This document shows, piece by piece, positions 1 through 11,484 of a DNA stretch of 64,000 nt. Numbering within the stretch: position 1 is the stretch's first letter; each line of letters starts with the position of its first letter. Under the pieces are notes generated by a model. The model saw only the letters and a program-made list of their open reading frames with translations, had not been told where the DNA came from and searched no databases. The position numbers were made by a program, and so were the translations under genes. The stretch spans positions 27,046 through 91,045 of the forward strand of contig JAQSEB010000199.1 of the NCBI GenBank assembly GCA_030063045.1. Reading direction: 5' to 3'. Source of the stretch: Pratylenchus scribneri (lineage: Eukaryota; Nematoda; Chromadorea; Rhabditida; Pratylenchidae).

Positions 1-56
1 ATCATTTTTATAGAGAAAATAAATTCAAATTTAATTGAATCAACCTAAACCCAAAA

Positions 57-3000
57 ATGGATGTCTTCTTCGACCCAATTCGCTATAATCACTATTATAA
101 TTGTACAATGTACAACCTCACTGATATTCCCATTGAAGAGAGGAGAAAACCATTGGCCAGTGCATTTTTCTTCATTCTTGGCACAATTTTGGCTGTAAAT
201 TCATCAAATTATTTTCAAATATACCAAAACTTTCAGCTCATTTATTTCCCTTGTCTCTATGCAATGTCAAGGCCCAAATTGTTGGCCCAATCCTGCTATA
301 AATTGATGCTTTTTATGGGCATTGTGAATGTTATCGAAATGACCGGTTTGGCATATCAAGGAGGATTTTTTGCTTTCGAAGGAGCCGTATTTTGCTCTCA
401 TCCAACTTTGAGCTTCTTCACCGGTGTTTTGGTTACAAGTGAGCAATTTTTGCAATATAAAAATATATTTTCACTTCATTTCAGCACTATACTATACTGA
501 AACCAACACTGGATGCATTTTGGCACTGAATCGTGTGTTGAATTTGTTGTCGCCAAGTTGGGCCGAAAGACTGTTCGCAGGCAAACGAACATTTGTGAGT
601 TGGAAATGAATTCTTTTTATTTATTGAAAAAATAATAATTAATTTGTAACCATAAATCATTGAATTTACAAAAATATTACTTAATGAAAAATTTGCTTTT
701 TTAATCCAGTGTAAAACTCTGGTACTTCTTGGATTTGGGTCCCTTTTAAAGAAAATGAAGGTCCCCCATGGTTCATCAGGTTTAGGATTAGGGTCATTCG
801 GAGATAGGTTACGGATATGATAGAGTAAAAATGATCTTACGTAGATTTTTATCCCTTTCACGAAAAAGGGTGATCCAAAATCAACAAGTACCTAAACTCT
901 TAAATCTTAACCTTATTAGCCCAAAACATAACCTCTATAACTGATTTTGTTTCGGCAAAATTATATGGCTTATAAATGACTATTTTTCGAATTTCGGCAT
1001 GAATAATTTAGAAAAATTCTCTGTGATAAATTCATTTAAATATTTCCTCTCATCATCAGATTTGGCTGATTATGCCGATTGTTTTGCCTGCCTATTTTGC
1101 CATTTTCTCGCCTCCATATATGTACAATGCAGTGTTGAACAGTTGGACACTGAACCCCCATCATGGTTACATCCAAAATTTGGACCCAGAATTGGATGCT
1201 TATGTAAGGGAATGTTTAATAAAAATTAAATAATCTATTTATCAGAGATTGGTAGACGTCAAGTTGAGCTTGACAGTCAAGGTTGACATTGACCTTGACG
1301 TCAAGGTCAAGTCAAGTCAAGCAAGAAAATCAAGGTCTTAGGTCAAGGTCAAGTCAAGTCAAGTTAGAAAATCCTAGGTCAAAGTCAAGCACTTTTCCTT
1401 GACATTTTGCTTGACGTCAAGGTCCTAACTTGACCTGATTTTTTGATAAATTTAGCGTATTTTGGAGCATTTTTGGGCTGAATGAAAATTAAATTTGATT
1501 AATTTTTATTGGCATTCTATATTTTAACAAAATATTTTAATGTATAATATTTATTTGAAATAATATTTTTTACACAATCCGTTTTATTGTTTTTTTTCAA
1601 CAAGTATCTGGGATATAATGTAGATTAAATATTTTCTCATCTATTCATGTACAGTAAATGTAAATAGTTAATTATTTTGATCAAAATTATGTGCAGAAAG
1701 GATATAGCCAGATATATGGGGATGGGGATTATGGTAGATATAGATGAGGAGGATCTAGGGGGATTAAAGGGTATTAATGCCTGAAATGGATTGTTGATGA
1801 TTCAGATGGATTATGGTAGAGAAATGAGCCAGAGGCCCTGATAGTGCGCGGTATATCGGATATAGGGGGATTAAGGTAGATATAAGGGGATTATTCTCCG
1901 AAATAGATGAGATTAAGGTACGAAATGGGTTTTCGATATTGTGAATAATTAATATAAAATTTATTTTTGGATTTTGGTCCGGATAGAAGTCTAAAAACGG
2001 GGTGTGCTAATGTGGTTTCGGTTCAAAACTAATAAGGTTTAAAGCATTTGGCTACTTATTAGTTAGGAAGGATCTAGGGATAAGGGTTAGGGTTTCGGAG
2101 CATAAGATTCTCGCGAAGCCGGAAGTAAAACAGCCCGAACCGGGTCCCGCGTACACCGGTTTAAACTCTTGAACTGGCCCAAATCCAAAAATAAAACTTC
2201 TATTTGTTATTCTCGATATCGAGAACCAATTTTTTACCTTAATCCCATCTATTTCGGGGCTTAATCCCCCTATATCCACTTAATCTACCTAGAAACAACT
2301 ATAACCCGCGCATTATCAGGGCCTTCGGCCCATTTTCCTCGATCTTCCTTTGGGCCTCCGAGCCATTTCCTATCTATTTCGGGGCTCAATCCCCCTATAT
2401 CCACCTTAATCCTCCTATATCCGTCAATATCTCGCGCGCTTTCAGGGTCCTCGACTAAATTACCGACTTTCCAACATTATATCCCAGAGGTTTGATCACA
2501 ATTTTAGTATTTTAATGCATATTCCACTTAAATAAAAATTGTTTTACATCTCGAATATAAAAAAAATTTTGAAGTCAAGCTGATTTAGGCTGGAACTTGA
2601 CGTCAAGGAAAAGGTCAAGGAAAAGTGCTTGACTTGACTTTGACCTTGGCTTGACTTGACCTAAATTGATGTCAAGTCAAAGTCAAGTCAAGTTAAAAAA
2701 TCAAGGCTCAGGTCAAGTCAAGGTCAAGTCAAGTTGGGAAAATCCTAGGTCTACCAATCTCTGCTATTTATTTTATTTTTTAGTATTTCCAAGTTGCCCA
2801 TCAATTCTACAGTTGCGGAGTCATTTTCACTCTTCTGACCACATATTCCACATTTTTGATCACTTTGGTCATCAAAAGGGAGAAAACATTCAGCCAAGGG
2901 ACACGCGATCGAAGTGTAAGCAAATAATTTGTAGGAAAAAATTATTTTTTCCAATTTTAAGGTTTTCATTCAAGTCTTTTGGATCTCACTTTTGTGCAGT

Positions 3001-3799
3001 TTTGCCGGAATTTGCTATACATTTGATCGGCAATTATCCCAAATCGCCTTTATGGTTCTCCTCTACACCTATGGGCTCATCATTTATCAAGGCGAGTTTA
3101 ATCAAAATTTTTATATTTTTTTTACAAATTTTGTAAAAATTATATTTATGGGGAAAATAATTGCTCCACGCCTGAACAAGCCTAGCTGAGTGGGTTGAAT
3201 TTTGATCGAAAAACTCGGAATCGGACTTGAGGCTATTTATAATTACAACTTGAAAGTTCATACTTAACTAAAATGCCGCCCCATATTTTTATTAATTATA
3301 ATAAATAATAATTGGAATAAAGTAAATATTTATAACATAAATAACAAAAAAAAGATAAGATATTTGATATTGATAATTTATTCAACAAAAAGTTTATTAA
3401 TTTAAAATTAAAATTGAAAAATAAAAGATGATTTTTCCAATAAATGACACATTTTGGACTAATTTCATCTGAATTTTTATAGGAAGTCCGGCAATGATCT
3501 ATTTGCTGATGAACAAAACAATTCGAGCCCAAATCGTAAATTGGAAGACGCCACGGCTCACCAAACCATCTGTTGCGGTTAGCACCGGTTCCAGGGTGGT
3601 CCCATTGATGGCTTCTGGCTGGAATGCCTCCAAACTTTTCAAACCCTCTTCCCTCATTCGAACTTTGTCAGTTCGACCATCCCCAATACCAATTACGGCT
3701 TCCATGTATTCTTTGAGTGGAGCAAGCATTGTTGGAAGGTCGGCGGCACGAAGGCCAAGACAGGCATGGACCGGACATGGTGGAGGAGGAAATTATTGA
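57..3799 (+). CDS. Srt-family 7TM chemoreceptor (serpentine receptor class T)
   Basis: Seven exons join in phase: 57-194, 237-438, 485-594, 1060-1203, 2784-2915, 2962-3091, 3483-3799, giving 390 residues. The protein has the Srt pattern: YNCTMY near the N-terminus, IPIEERR, FPCLYAM, CYKLMLFMGI, FCSHPTLSFFTG, ILALNRVLNLL at the end of TM3, and SPAMIYLLMNKTIRAQ after TM7. Srt proteins are nematode-specific putative chemosensory GPCRs of the plasma membrane. The first ATG is kept because no other start lies between it and TM1. The cytoplasmic tail runs about 90 residues past TM7, longer than I expect for the family, and is Arg/Ser/Pro-rich. Intron 4 is enlarged to 1,580 nt by an inserted transposon; intron 6 begins with GC (caag|gcgagt). 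No frame lesion was seen, so the gene is probably intact. Confidence 0.85.
1243..2763. mobile_element. Non-autonomous hAT-like foldback element in the Srt intron
   Basis: The 1,521-bp block begins CAGAGATTGGTAGAC and ends with its exact 15-bp inverse complement. It is flanked by an identical 8-bp direct repeat CTATTTAT at 1235-1242 and 2764-2771. An 8-bp target duplication and termini fitting YARNG are hallmarks of hAT transposons. Inside, both subterminal zones are packed with TCAAG/CTTGA motifs in opposite orientation, and a second nested inverted repeat (about 1700-1980 against 2175-2450) brings the arms together, so nearly the whole element can fold. No transposase reading frame is present, so it would need a transposase in trans. 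Open frames within it are incidental. Confidence 0.85.
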
Positions 3800-4339
3800 A
3801 GAAAAGAAGAATAGACACAAATTTGAAATATATTTGACCAACATTTTTAATCTTTTTTTAATCCATTCCATTTCCTCAATTTATTTTTTTATATCTCTTT
3901 ATGTTTTATTTCAAATTGTAAATTTAATTATTAATTGCATTTATAAAGGAAGGAAATATATTTTTGGTATATTTATATGTATGCTTTATTTAATGTTCCA
4001 GCAAATGATCTTTCTTTTGTGCATAATCTCGCATAATGTAAACTAAATTAATTGTAATAATTTCTAAGCCATTGATGGAATGTAAATTTGAGATTTTCGA
4101 AAGCACATTAATTAGATAAATTTAAATTTAATGAGCAATTTTGAATTGACACACATAATATAAATCAGAATAATTCAGAAATTATTCAGAAGGAATAATC
4201 GGGTCAGAGGCTCAGAGGTCAATAAAATCTTAATCCATTTTTTCGAATTAGATTTCTGAATGAATGCATTATATTAGTCTCTTCTGAAAATATTGTAAGC
4301 TTTTTATTTTAGTAAAAATCACTTAAAATATGGAAAAAA
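3800..4339. other. AT-rich intergenic spacer
   Basis: This stretch follows the Srt stop codon and has poly-T and TTAT-rich sequence. I see no coding exon, RNA gene or clear repeat in it. Confidence 0.6.
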
Positions 4340-4344
4340 ATGTG

Positions 4345-4435
4345 GCATGGCTGGTGTGGGTTCGAACCCACACTTGTGTGGGTCATCCTTTCCCTTTTAC
4401 GGGTTGCTTTACCGGTTAAGCCATGCCAGCCAACA
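4345..4435 (-). repeat. tRNA-like repeat (SINE head or tRNA pseudogene), copy 1
   Basis: On the minus strand the sequence carries a good internal RNA polymerase III A box (TGGCTTAACCGG) and B box (GGTTCGAACCC). A CCCACAC/GTGTGGG hairpin sits where a long variable arm would be, and the ends pair (TGGCTGG with CCAGCCA). The T-loop is 8 rather than 7 nt and the anticodon arm is poor, so a functional tRNA is unlikely. Downstream sequence resembles the other copies, as expected of a tRNA-derived dispersed repeat. Confidence 0.5.
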
Positions 4436-4744
4436 AATGCCTTCTCAATATATCCTTTTAGCAAAACAAAAAAGTATAAGAAACATTTTTCCTTTTCTTT
4501 GTTTCCCTACCAACCAATGGAATTTTTCCGGCACTCTGGGTTGTGCAGGAAGAACAACGGGCATAATTTAAAATAAAATTCGATTCTTTGCTAATTAATA
4601 CGCTTTCATATTTACAAAGTCATTTAAATATTGGCAAAATTGTCTATGTTTGAAAGTGGCACTAGTTTTATTATATTATACTCTAATGCCCTACCAATTG
4701 TGAGTAATAATGCCAGTAAATGCGGCAAAAATATTGGAAAAATT

Positions 4745-4846
4745 GTGTCATGACAACTGTGCGTTGTGGGGTTGAACCCACACTTTGGGGCATTTGGCTG
4801 TATTCGTCTTTAAGGACTAACCGATTGAGCCATGCCAGTCTCAATG
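4745..4846 (-). repeat. tRNA-like repeat, copy 2
   Basis: The minus strand has an A box (TGGCTCAATCGGTTAG) and a B box (GGTTCAACCCC) spaced as in copy 1, with a similar terminal CATGGC/GCCATG block. The stems are more degenerate than in copy 1. A third, weaker relative may lie near 8775-8840 (gtggaatggctttt...ccatttatacccagcc), followed by the same kind of CT-rich tail. Confidence 0.4.
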
Positions 4847-5732
4847 CTGCTGCATATAAATGACACTTTAATCTTTTCTTCTATATTCCCTCTTTCCAGT
4901 AGTCAATGAACAGAGAAATTTTCTTTTATACTCCATCATCCATCATTAATAAAATCTTTATCTTTTATTTTTGCTGCTAGTTAATTTTATTTCTTTTTCT
5001 GATCTTTGAATGAATTTAATAAAATTGAATGCTTTATTTAAATGATAAAATTCAAAATAATATATATGAAAAATAAACAACTAATTCATCATTTTATTCA
5101 ATTTTTTTGTGACTTAAATAGTAAATACTTTTACTTATTTTATAAAATTGTGAAACATATTCAACAATAATTTTGTGAATTTCCATCCAATCCAAATTAA
5201 TCCAATCAAAATTGCCAATGTAAATGCGATTGCATCCAATGAATAATAAATAAACCAATTCATTTCTTCATCCACAGGCAAATTCAGTTCATTTAAGTCC
5301 GAAAATTCTGCCGCAAATTCCACCCAACGAGTTAATTTTTCAACAGGCGAAAATGGCGTTTGGATTACTTTTTTTTGAATTAGCTTTGCCTTTTCCGCAT
5401 ATTTTGGGTCATTTAATATCTAAAAGGCAAAATTAATATTTTCACATTTTTATTCGTTTTGTTTGCCTTTTCCAAAGCTTTCACCAAAAATTGTTCGGCA
5501 TTTGGTCCATTTAATTCTCGAACATCCACATAATCGGCAATTCCATGGCTTTTTGCCATCACCAAATTGTAAAGTTGGTCACCAAAAAGTGGAATTCCTA
5601 ATAAAGGAATTCCCGCTCGAATTGCTTCCGTTAAACTGTTTTGACCACAATGGGAAATAAATAGGCGAAGATTTGGATGTTCTGTAAATGAAAAATGAGA
5701 CGAAATTTCCACTTTGGTTCAATAATTTATTA

Positions 5733-6120
5733 TTTTTTAAAGCGTACTGCGACACTTGCGGACCCGACACTTGCGGACGAAACGGTCTGGAGCCTAAGGT
5801 GATAAACCTGGAGTGGAATTGTTTATAGCATATTGTTAGGCATAAAATTAGCTTCAAAATGACATCAAAAGCATTTGCCAATGTTGAATATTCACCGAGT
5901 TATGGCCAAAAAACCGTTGATTTAATTAAAATTTAGATTTTGACGAATTTTTTGGCTATAACTCGGTGAATACTCACAATTTTCCAAACCTTTTGATGTC
6001 ATTTTGTAGCTAATTTTATGCCTAACAATATGCTATAAACAATGACACAATAGCTTTACCACCTTCGGCTCCAGACCGTTTCGTCCGCAAGTGTCGGCTG
6101 TCGGCCAACCCTTTAAAAAA
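5733..6120. repeat. Foldback (MITE-like) inverted repeat in a UGT intron
   Basis: Two long arms are near-perfect inverse complements: the left arm includes CCGACACTTGCGGACGAAAC, TTATAGCATATTGTTAGGCA and TTCACCGAGTTATGGC, and the right arm has the same words inverted. The outer ends share TTTTTTAAAG. No reading frame is present. The element lies in the intron between the donor-binding exons of the damaged UGT gene. Confidence 0.75.
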
Positions 6121-7159
6121 GCCATTATATTTGATTCTTTTAGTTTAATCTATTTTATAGATTACAAAATTATTTAAAAAATTATGACTAAAAAGAGAAA
6201 ACTACCAGATTTTTTCTTAATAAGGCTTTTTTAGTCATAATTTTGAAAATTTTTAAAGAAATTTACTAATTTATTCTCAGATTAATCCCTATTCCCAATT
6301 TTTACTCACTGAGAACGGCGGATTGGTGAATCCATTCAAAAATGTGAACATTTGTGGTGGCAGCAAACAATTCCGCATCAGAATCCCTTGAGGCATTGTC
6401 CAATTTCCAAATGAATTGAATTTGAGGGAATTGGGCCAATGCCCGCAGAATTGCCCTTCGCATTTCTGGCCTCATTCCCGTTGTTTCGGCTGCCGAACCG
6501 AAAGTGAAAAGGACCACCCCTTCTTTGGCATTGTCCAAAATATGTTGGCTTCTCTTTAAGAAAAATTATCAATTTAATTTAAATAAATTAGCTTACTTCA
6601 TCCAAATGTTCCTCTTTATCTCCAATTTTGTCGACCAATCCTCCAATGTAAATTATTTTATTTGAAATTGGAGTTGGCATTTCAAAAAATGGATTTGAAT
6701 TGATGAAAATTAATGCGGCATTTCGAGCAATTTCTTTTAATTTTGGGAATTCTGGGCCAAATTCATGTTGGAATAAAAGATCCTATGGAATATTGAAGCA
6801 ATTCAATTATGTATTGTAAATAAAAATGACTTGAAATTGGACAGTCCTATCATCCATCCAGGCCCAATCATAGAAAACATTAATAAAATTAACAAAACGA
6901 GCAAAAAATGACGATTCCAATGGTCTAATAAGTTTATCAATGATTTGCGCCAAAGTCTGACGCGAGAAAATTTAAAGAAGCTCTTTTTCTTCACCTAAAT
7001 GTGCCACTTTACAATTTTAAAATTTGATGCTTTTTGAAATATCATTAAATAATTTTTGAAATAACATTGAATATAATTTTTTGGATAAAAATTTTATTTT
7101 ATTTTTTTTATTTTAAGAATTTTTTTTGAATTTTTAATGGATTTAAAATTTTTTTGAAA

Positions 7160-7290
7160 AATTCCGAATTCCGGTTCCGAAAGCCGGAATTCCGGTGTTT
7201 CCGTTCCGTTCCGATTCCGATTCCGAAAAAAATTCAAATTCCGATTCCGAAGCCAATTCCGATTCCGATTTTTTTGAGTTCCGGTTCCAG
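7160..7290. repeat. GGAATC/GGAACC simple-sequence tract
   Basis: Degenerate tandem hexamers (ATTCCG, GTTCCG) fill this stretch and abut the point where homology of UGT exon 3 ends. Such tracts are low-complexity; here the tract replaces coding sequence. Confidence 0.75.
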
Positions 7291-8315
7291 CCCTGCATCG
7301 AACAAATGTCGTACATTTCCGTAATGCCAACATCAAAATTTTCTTTTCTCAATTGGGCCAAAAAATCTTTTTTATTTAGTAAATCTTTAAATGTTTCAAT
7401 ATAAAAAATAAATAAATTTGTGAGGACCTTGGCACATCACATTACACATTGAGATGAATTCTTTGAATGGATGTTTCATGAAATTGAATGTTGGCCAATT
7501 GCCAGCAAATGCATCGATGTGAAATTGGTCCTCTTCAACCGTTTCCAATATTTGGGCCATATATTTTGGATCCATTTCTATTGGATAAATATTCCGCAGA
7601 AATTTGGTCACATTTTTATCAAAAAAATCCGGATTCATGAAATATTTGATGAAATGCTCAAAAAATTAAATATTTAATTTATTTAAAAATAGGCAAAATT
7701 ATCCTCATTAATATTTGCTAATGTCAAAATTTTAATAATTAATTTTTAATTTTTAGATTTGATTTAAAAATGATTTAATGTTTATTTATAAATTATAATT
7801 TATTAAATAATTGCATAAAGTAATATTTATTTTCGTAAAGGATTATTGATTATTTAAGCCATTCTTTTGGCAATAACTCAAAAAAAACTAATGCAAAATT
7901 CAAACCAATGAAAAAGTAGCTTTTTCCTAAGAAAATGCAGTTTTAGATATATAAATTCTTTTAAAATTTGATCTAATTAAACTTAATAAAATTTTGAGGA
8001 GATTTTAAGCTGGATAATTTCCTTTAACATTGAGTCAAAGATAAAATAAAATGTAAATATTGATACATTTGCTGCCATTTTAATTTAAATAATCCAAATT
8101 TTCAATATAAAAATTACCACATCATGTCCAGCTTGCTGGAGCGTATCCGCAATTTTTCCCATAAATTGTGAATGACTATAGGATAATGTCGGGGAGTAAA
8201 CCAAAATTTTGAGCTTTGTTTTTGACTGCGAATATTCCGAAGACATTAAAACGGCCAAAATCCATTGCAGTAAAAAAGTAATTAAAAATAATAAACAGTT
8301 TGAAGAATAATTCAT

Positions 8316-9499
8316 AAATTAAAAAAAGCTAATATAAGGAAAAAATTGAATATTTTTAAAAACAAAATTATAAAAATATACATATATTAGAGAAAATTAA
8401 TTGAATAAATTTCAAATTGATTATTTTAACAAGACTTGAAAATAAAAAAAAATGATAATAAAATATTCTCAAAATAGTTTAATTTAAATGCTGATAAGAA
8501 TTTGGAATTAAATTTTTTATACTTACATTGGATTGATGAAAGGAAAAAGAAACCAAAATTAGAAATGTGAATCAATCATGAGAATGGGAATGAATAATTT
8601 GGAAGAATAAACCATCAATTCAAAGTTCATTTTTTTTTTCATTTTATTTAATGAGCATTGATCAATGATTAACGCACGGGTGATTTTATTATTAAAAAGT
8701 TTTAACTTTTAACGAGCCTAGCAACATCCCATATTTTTGTATTTACAAAGTTAGTTATTTACTGAAAAAATTGTGGAATGGCTTTTGTGAGTGACATTCT
8801 TTCCTGTGGCTTTTCCATTTATACCCAGCCAAAAGTCGGACCATTTTATAGTTTGTTTTAGCAAACAAAAAAAAGCAAAGAGACCACTTTCCTTCATTTA
8901 CTTTTCTCTGTTTAATTTCTCTCTCCCAATATTCAGATTTCAGAACAGAGACCAGTGTCGGCTTTAATTGAAAAGTGAAAGCCTCCTTTTTCGTTACAAA
9001 GCTTTTTCAAATTTTTCCACAGGACATATTACCAGTCCTTCTGTCATTTTGATATTGCCAATTTGATCCCATCAATTTGCAATTAGATTTGAAGATAATA
9101 ATCGGTTTCGATTTGAGCAAAACAAGCAAAATATCTTCCGCTTCGATCTCACCCCAATCTATATTCAAACGATTTCATGAGTTTTTTCTTTTGGTTAGCC
9201 ATTTACCTCGAATATGTCCAACAGTAATTTAATCTGTTTTTTGACAAATGAAATGAATTTTGAATTGTGTTTTTGACAATTTACAATGACTCACAAAGAA
9301 GAATATATTTCCGTTATTAATTGGTGAAAATTGGAAATAGTTGGATTTAAATTTCTTTATAAATTGGCCAAATGAGAATTTCGTTTCAAAAATTCTCGTT
9401 TTTCCTTCATCAAATTGATAATTTATAGAATTTATTATTACCCAAACATTTTAATGTTTTGTTTTCCCAAACATTTTGTGTTTTTATTTTCTGAAAAAA
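8316..9499. other. Intergenic spacer upstream of the damaged UGT gene
   Basis: AT-rich sequence that would contain the promoter of the minus-strand UGT. The first 150 nt resemble the region upstream of the exon fragment at 9.6 kb (tattagagaaaattaatt and an ATATTCTCAA block), so promoter and first exon were duplicated together. A faint tRNA-like repeat lies near 8775-8840. No exon was found. Confidence 0.5.
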
Positions 9500-9642
9500 A
9501 TTTGTTTTTTGTGCGAATGATGGCGAGTATACCATTATTTTTGAGCTTTTTGACGGATATCCTGTAGCCGTTGAAAATGACACAATCCATTGTACTGTAG
9601 AAAAATAATGGAGATTAATAAAATATTTGAAGAATAATTCAT
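9500..9642 (-). pseudogene. Broken copy of UGT exon 1
   Basis: Starting at 9642 the minus strand reads MNYSSNILLISIIFLQ, nearly the same as the start of the neighbouring UGT (MNYSSNCLLFLITFLLQ). It then shifts frame to continue QWIV...SSKIMVYSPSF, matching the KILVYSP strand of UGT exon 1. Sequence beyond this turns into a short run of CAAACATTTTAATGTTTTG repeats. No further UGT exons follow downstream, so this is a duplicated, frameshifted fragment. Confidence 0.7.
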
Positions 9643-9984
9643 AAATGAACTGTATATTTTTATGCAAAAAATAAAATATTTATTAGAGAAAATTAATTTA
9701 TTAAATTTAGAATTAATTATAAATAAATATAAAAAATTATAATAATATATTCTCAACAAAATGAAATGAGGATTGATTGTCTGATTAAAATTAGTATTTA
9801 TTTTAGTGCATGGGTGAAAGTAAAAAGAAGGAAATATGAATCAGGTGAACTTTGTGAAACAAACATAAAAGAAAGGAATGTGTAGTTTGAAAATATAAAA
9901 CAACAATTTCAGACTCCATTTTAGATCATTTAGTACAATTCCTCAATTTTTGTGAATAATGATCATAAAATAGAATTTTAAAAA

Positions 9985-10179
9985 TTATTTAACATCATCT
10001 CCTTTTGGACGAAATCTTCGATTTAGTTTGCAAACCAAATAGGAAAGAAGAAGGGGAATTGGTGTGCAACATGCAACCACAATTGGCAACAAACTGGCCA
10101 TATCACCTTGCACCCCTGGGAATGTCAACTTCAACACCATTATCGCAATTCCCGTATTTTGAACACCCGTTTCGATTGC
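9985..10179 (-). pseudogene. Isolated last exon of an SLC10 (sodium/bile-acid cotransporter-like) gene
   Basis: A single exon with a good acceptor (tttcccag) reads AIETGVQNTGIAIMVLKLTF, then GDMASLLPIVVACCTPIPLLL and a basic tail ending GDDVK before TAA. The ETGxQNxxIA motif belongs to TM8-9 of SLC10 carriers, which import organic anions with sodium. I find no SLC10 exons upstream on this strand. The matching N-terminal half lies at 16.8-22.5 kb on the opposite strand. It may be a remnant of rearrangement, or the 3' end of a gene whose other exons are too diverged to see. Confidence 0.6.
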
Positions 10180-11484
10180 CTGGGAAACATATATTTGTGA
10201 AATTGAAATTGTTGAAAGTTTATTTTTTATTATATTTAAATTAGTTATTTGACAATATTTGGACACATATTCTGGACTTAGGGAATTGAAGTAAGTCAGA
10301 AATAAGAAGTCTAAAAATTTTTCAAAAAAATTTTTTTGGGTTTAATTTTGGATGCTAAATATGGATGTGATCTTATTTACTGTAAATGGTAATCTTTGAA
10401 AGAATATGCTGAAAATATTCTGATATTTACAAATGTTACCTATCCATGATAAATATTGATATTTTATTATTAAGAATGGCGTAAATTGGACAAAATGGAA
10501 AGTCGATTTTCATGTTTAGTATTCCAATTTCCAACTATTCCTAGGAATATATTTCAAAACTAAGCAAATTTTTTTCAAAATTTCATTTTTAATTTTGAGG
10601 TAAAATTTAGTCAAACATTCATTCAATGATTAAAAATTATTTTTATAAATTTTATAATTCCTTTTTTTAATTTGTTATCAAATTTTTTCTTTAATTTTCC
10701 GAAAGATTTTTGACTCAAAACAAAATAGAAATATTTCTTCAGCTTGGAATGGACAAACCCTTTTTTGGAATTCCGGTTTGAATTTGATATGTGGAATTCA
10801 AAATTCCAATCGAATCTTTGATATTTTTGTGTCACCAAAAAATATTATAAAATTATAAATTTATTAAGACGAAAATAAATTTTATATTTTCAAAAAAATG
10901 TTAAAATTCATTTATCGCTAAAAGTGGAAAAGAATGCTTTAAGTTTAAGCTAAAAATAGCAAGATATTATACATATTTACTTATTATATTAACGAAAAAA
11001 ATTCCTTCGTTAAATCAACAAAATGAACTGAAAATGATCTTTCAAATATCGTTCAAATATCTTTGACATATCTGTGAATGTTGAATGTAAATGCTAATGT
11101 AAATATTCTCAATTCATAGCAAATATAATAATATCACTTTAAAAATAAATTGAATAATTCTAATTGAATAAAGTTTTATAAAGCTCAAAAGACATACAAA
11201 AAAAAATTATAGACACTCTTTTGCAAAAAGTAAAATTTTTCCGTAAATTTAAATCACTTTCCGTTATAATTGTACTAAATATTTCTACATTTTTTAAATG
11301 AACAAATTAAATATTAAAATTTTATGGAAAGATGAATTGTGTAATGGACGCAGAATAAGTAGGTACTTACGACTTATCTTTTGGTACACTAAATATTTAA
11401 ATTGGATATAAATTGTTAAATATTCTGTAATATTTTATTATTTATTCCATTTAATACAATAAAATTAAATAAAATTAATTCCTT
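10180..11484. other. AT-rich spacer
   Basis: Sequence between the SLC10 exon and the SLC20 remnants, with long A/T runs. The short open frames here lack splice sites or family similarity. I see no gene. Confidence 0.5.

Larger units (their letters stand above)
5135..8315 (-). pseudogene. UDP-glucuronosyltransferase gene with a disrupted third exon
   Basis: Recognisable exons, read on the minus strand, are 8315-8118 (signal peptide, KILVYSP), 7656-7428, 7384-~7304, 6956-6831, 6782-6597, 6553-6310, 5681-5467 and 5419-5135. The donor-binding signature FISHCGQNSLTEAIRAGIPL and the C-terminal membrane anchor before a Lys-ending tail are intact. UGTs conjugate lipophilic compounds with sugar in the ER lumen. 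Compared with the intact paralogue at 28.9-31.9 kb, exon 3 stops after FDVGITEMYDIC, and about 45 residues of the acceptor-binding domain are missing. In their place lies a GGAATC-type simple repeat (about 7160-7290). The remaining halves do not splice in phase. All other exon phases match the paralogue exactly. The last intron uses a GC donor (aag|gcaaac). Probably a recent pseudogene; a short exon that I missed would be the alternative. Confidence 0.7.

Noticed and set aside
2..56. Possible trans-splice leader site before the Srt start
   Set aside because: No TTTCAG acceptor is visible in the 56 nt before the ATG.
2052..2279. 75-codon minus-strand frame inside the hAT-like element
   Set aside because: It lies in the inverted-repeat core, has no transposase similarity and no splice context.
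7094..7404. Ser/Glu- and Asn/Arg-rich frames at the UGT exon 3 break
   Set aside because: They translate the GGAATC simple repeat; only the LRKENFDVGITEMYDIC part is genuine UGT sequence.
10623..10838. 71-codon Lys/Phe-rich minus-strand frame
   Set aside because: Composition is that of AT-rich spacer; no motif or splice context.
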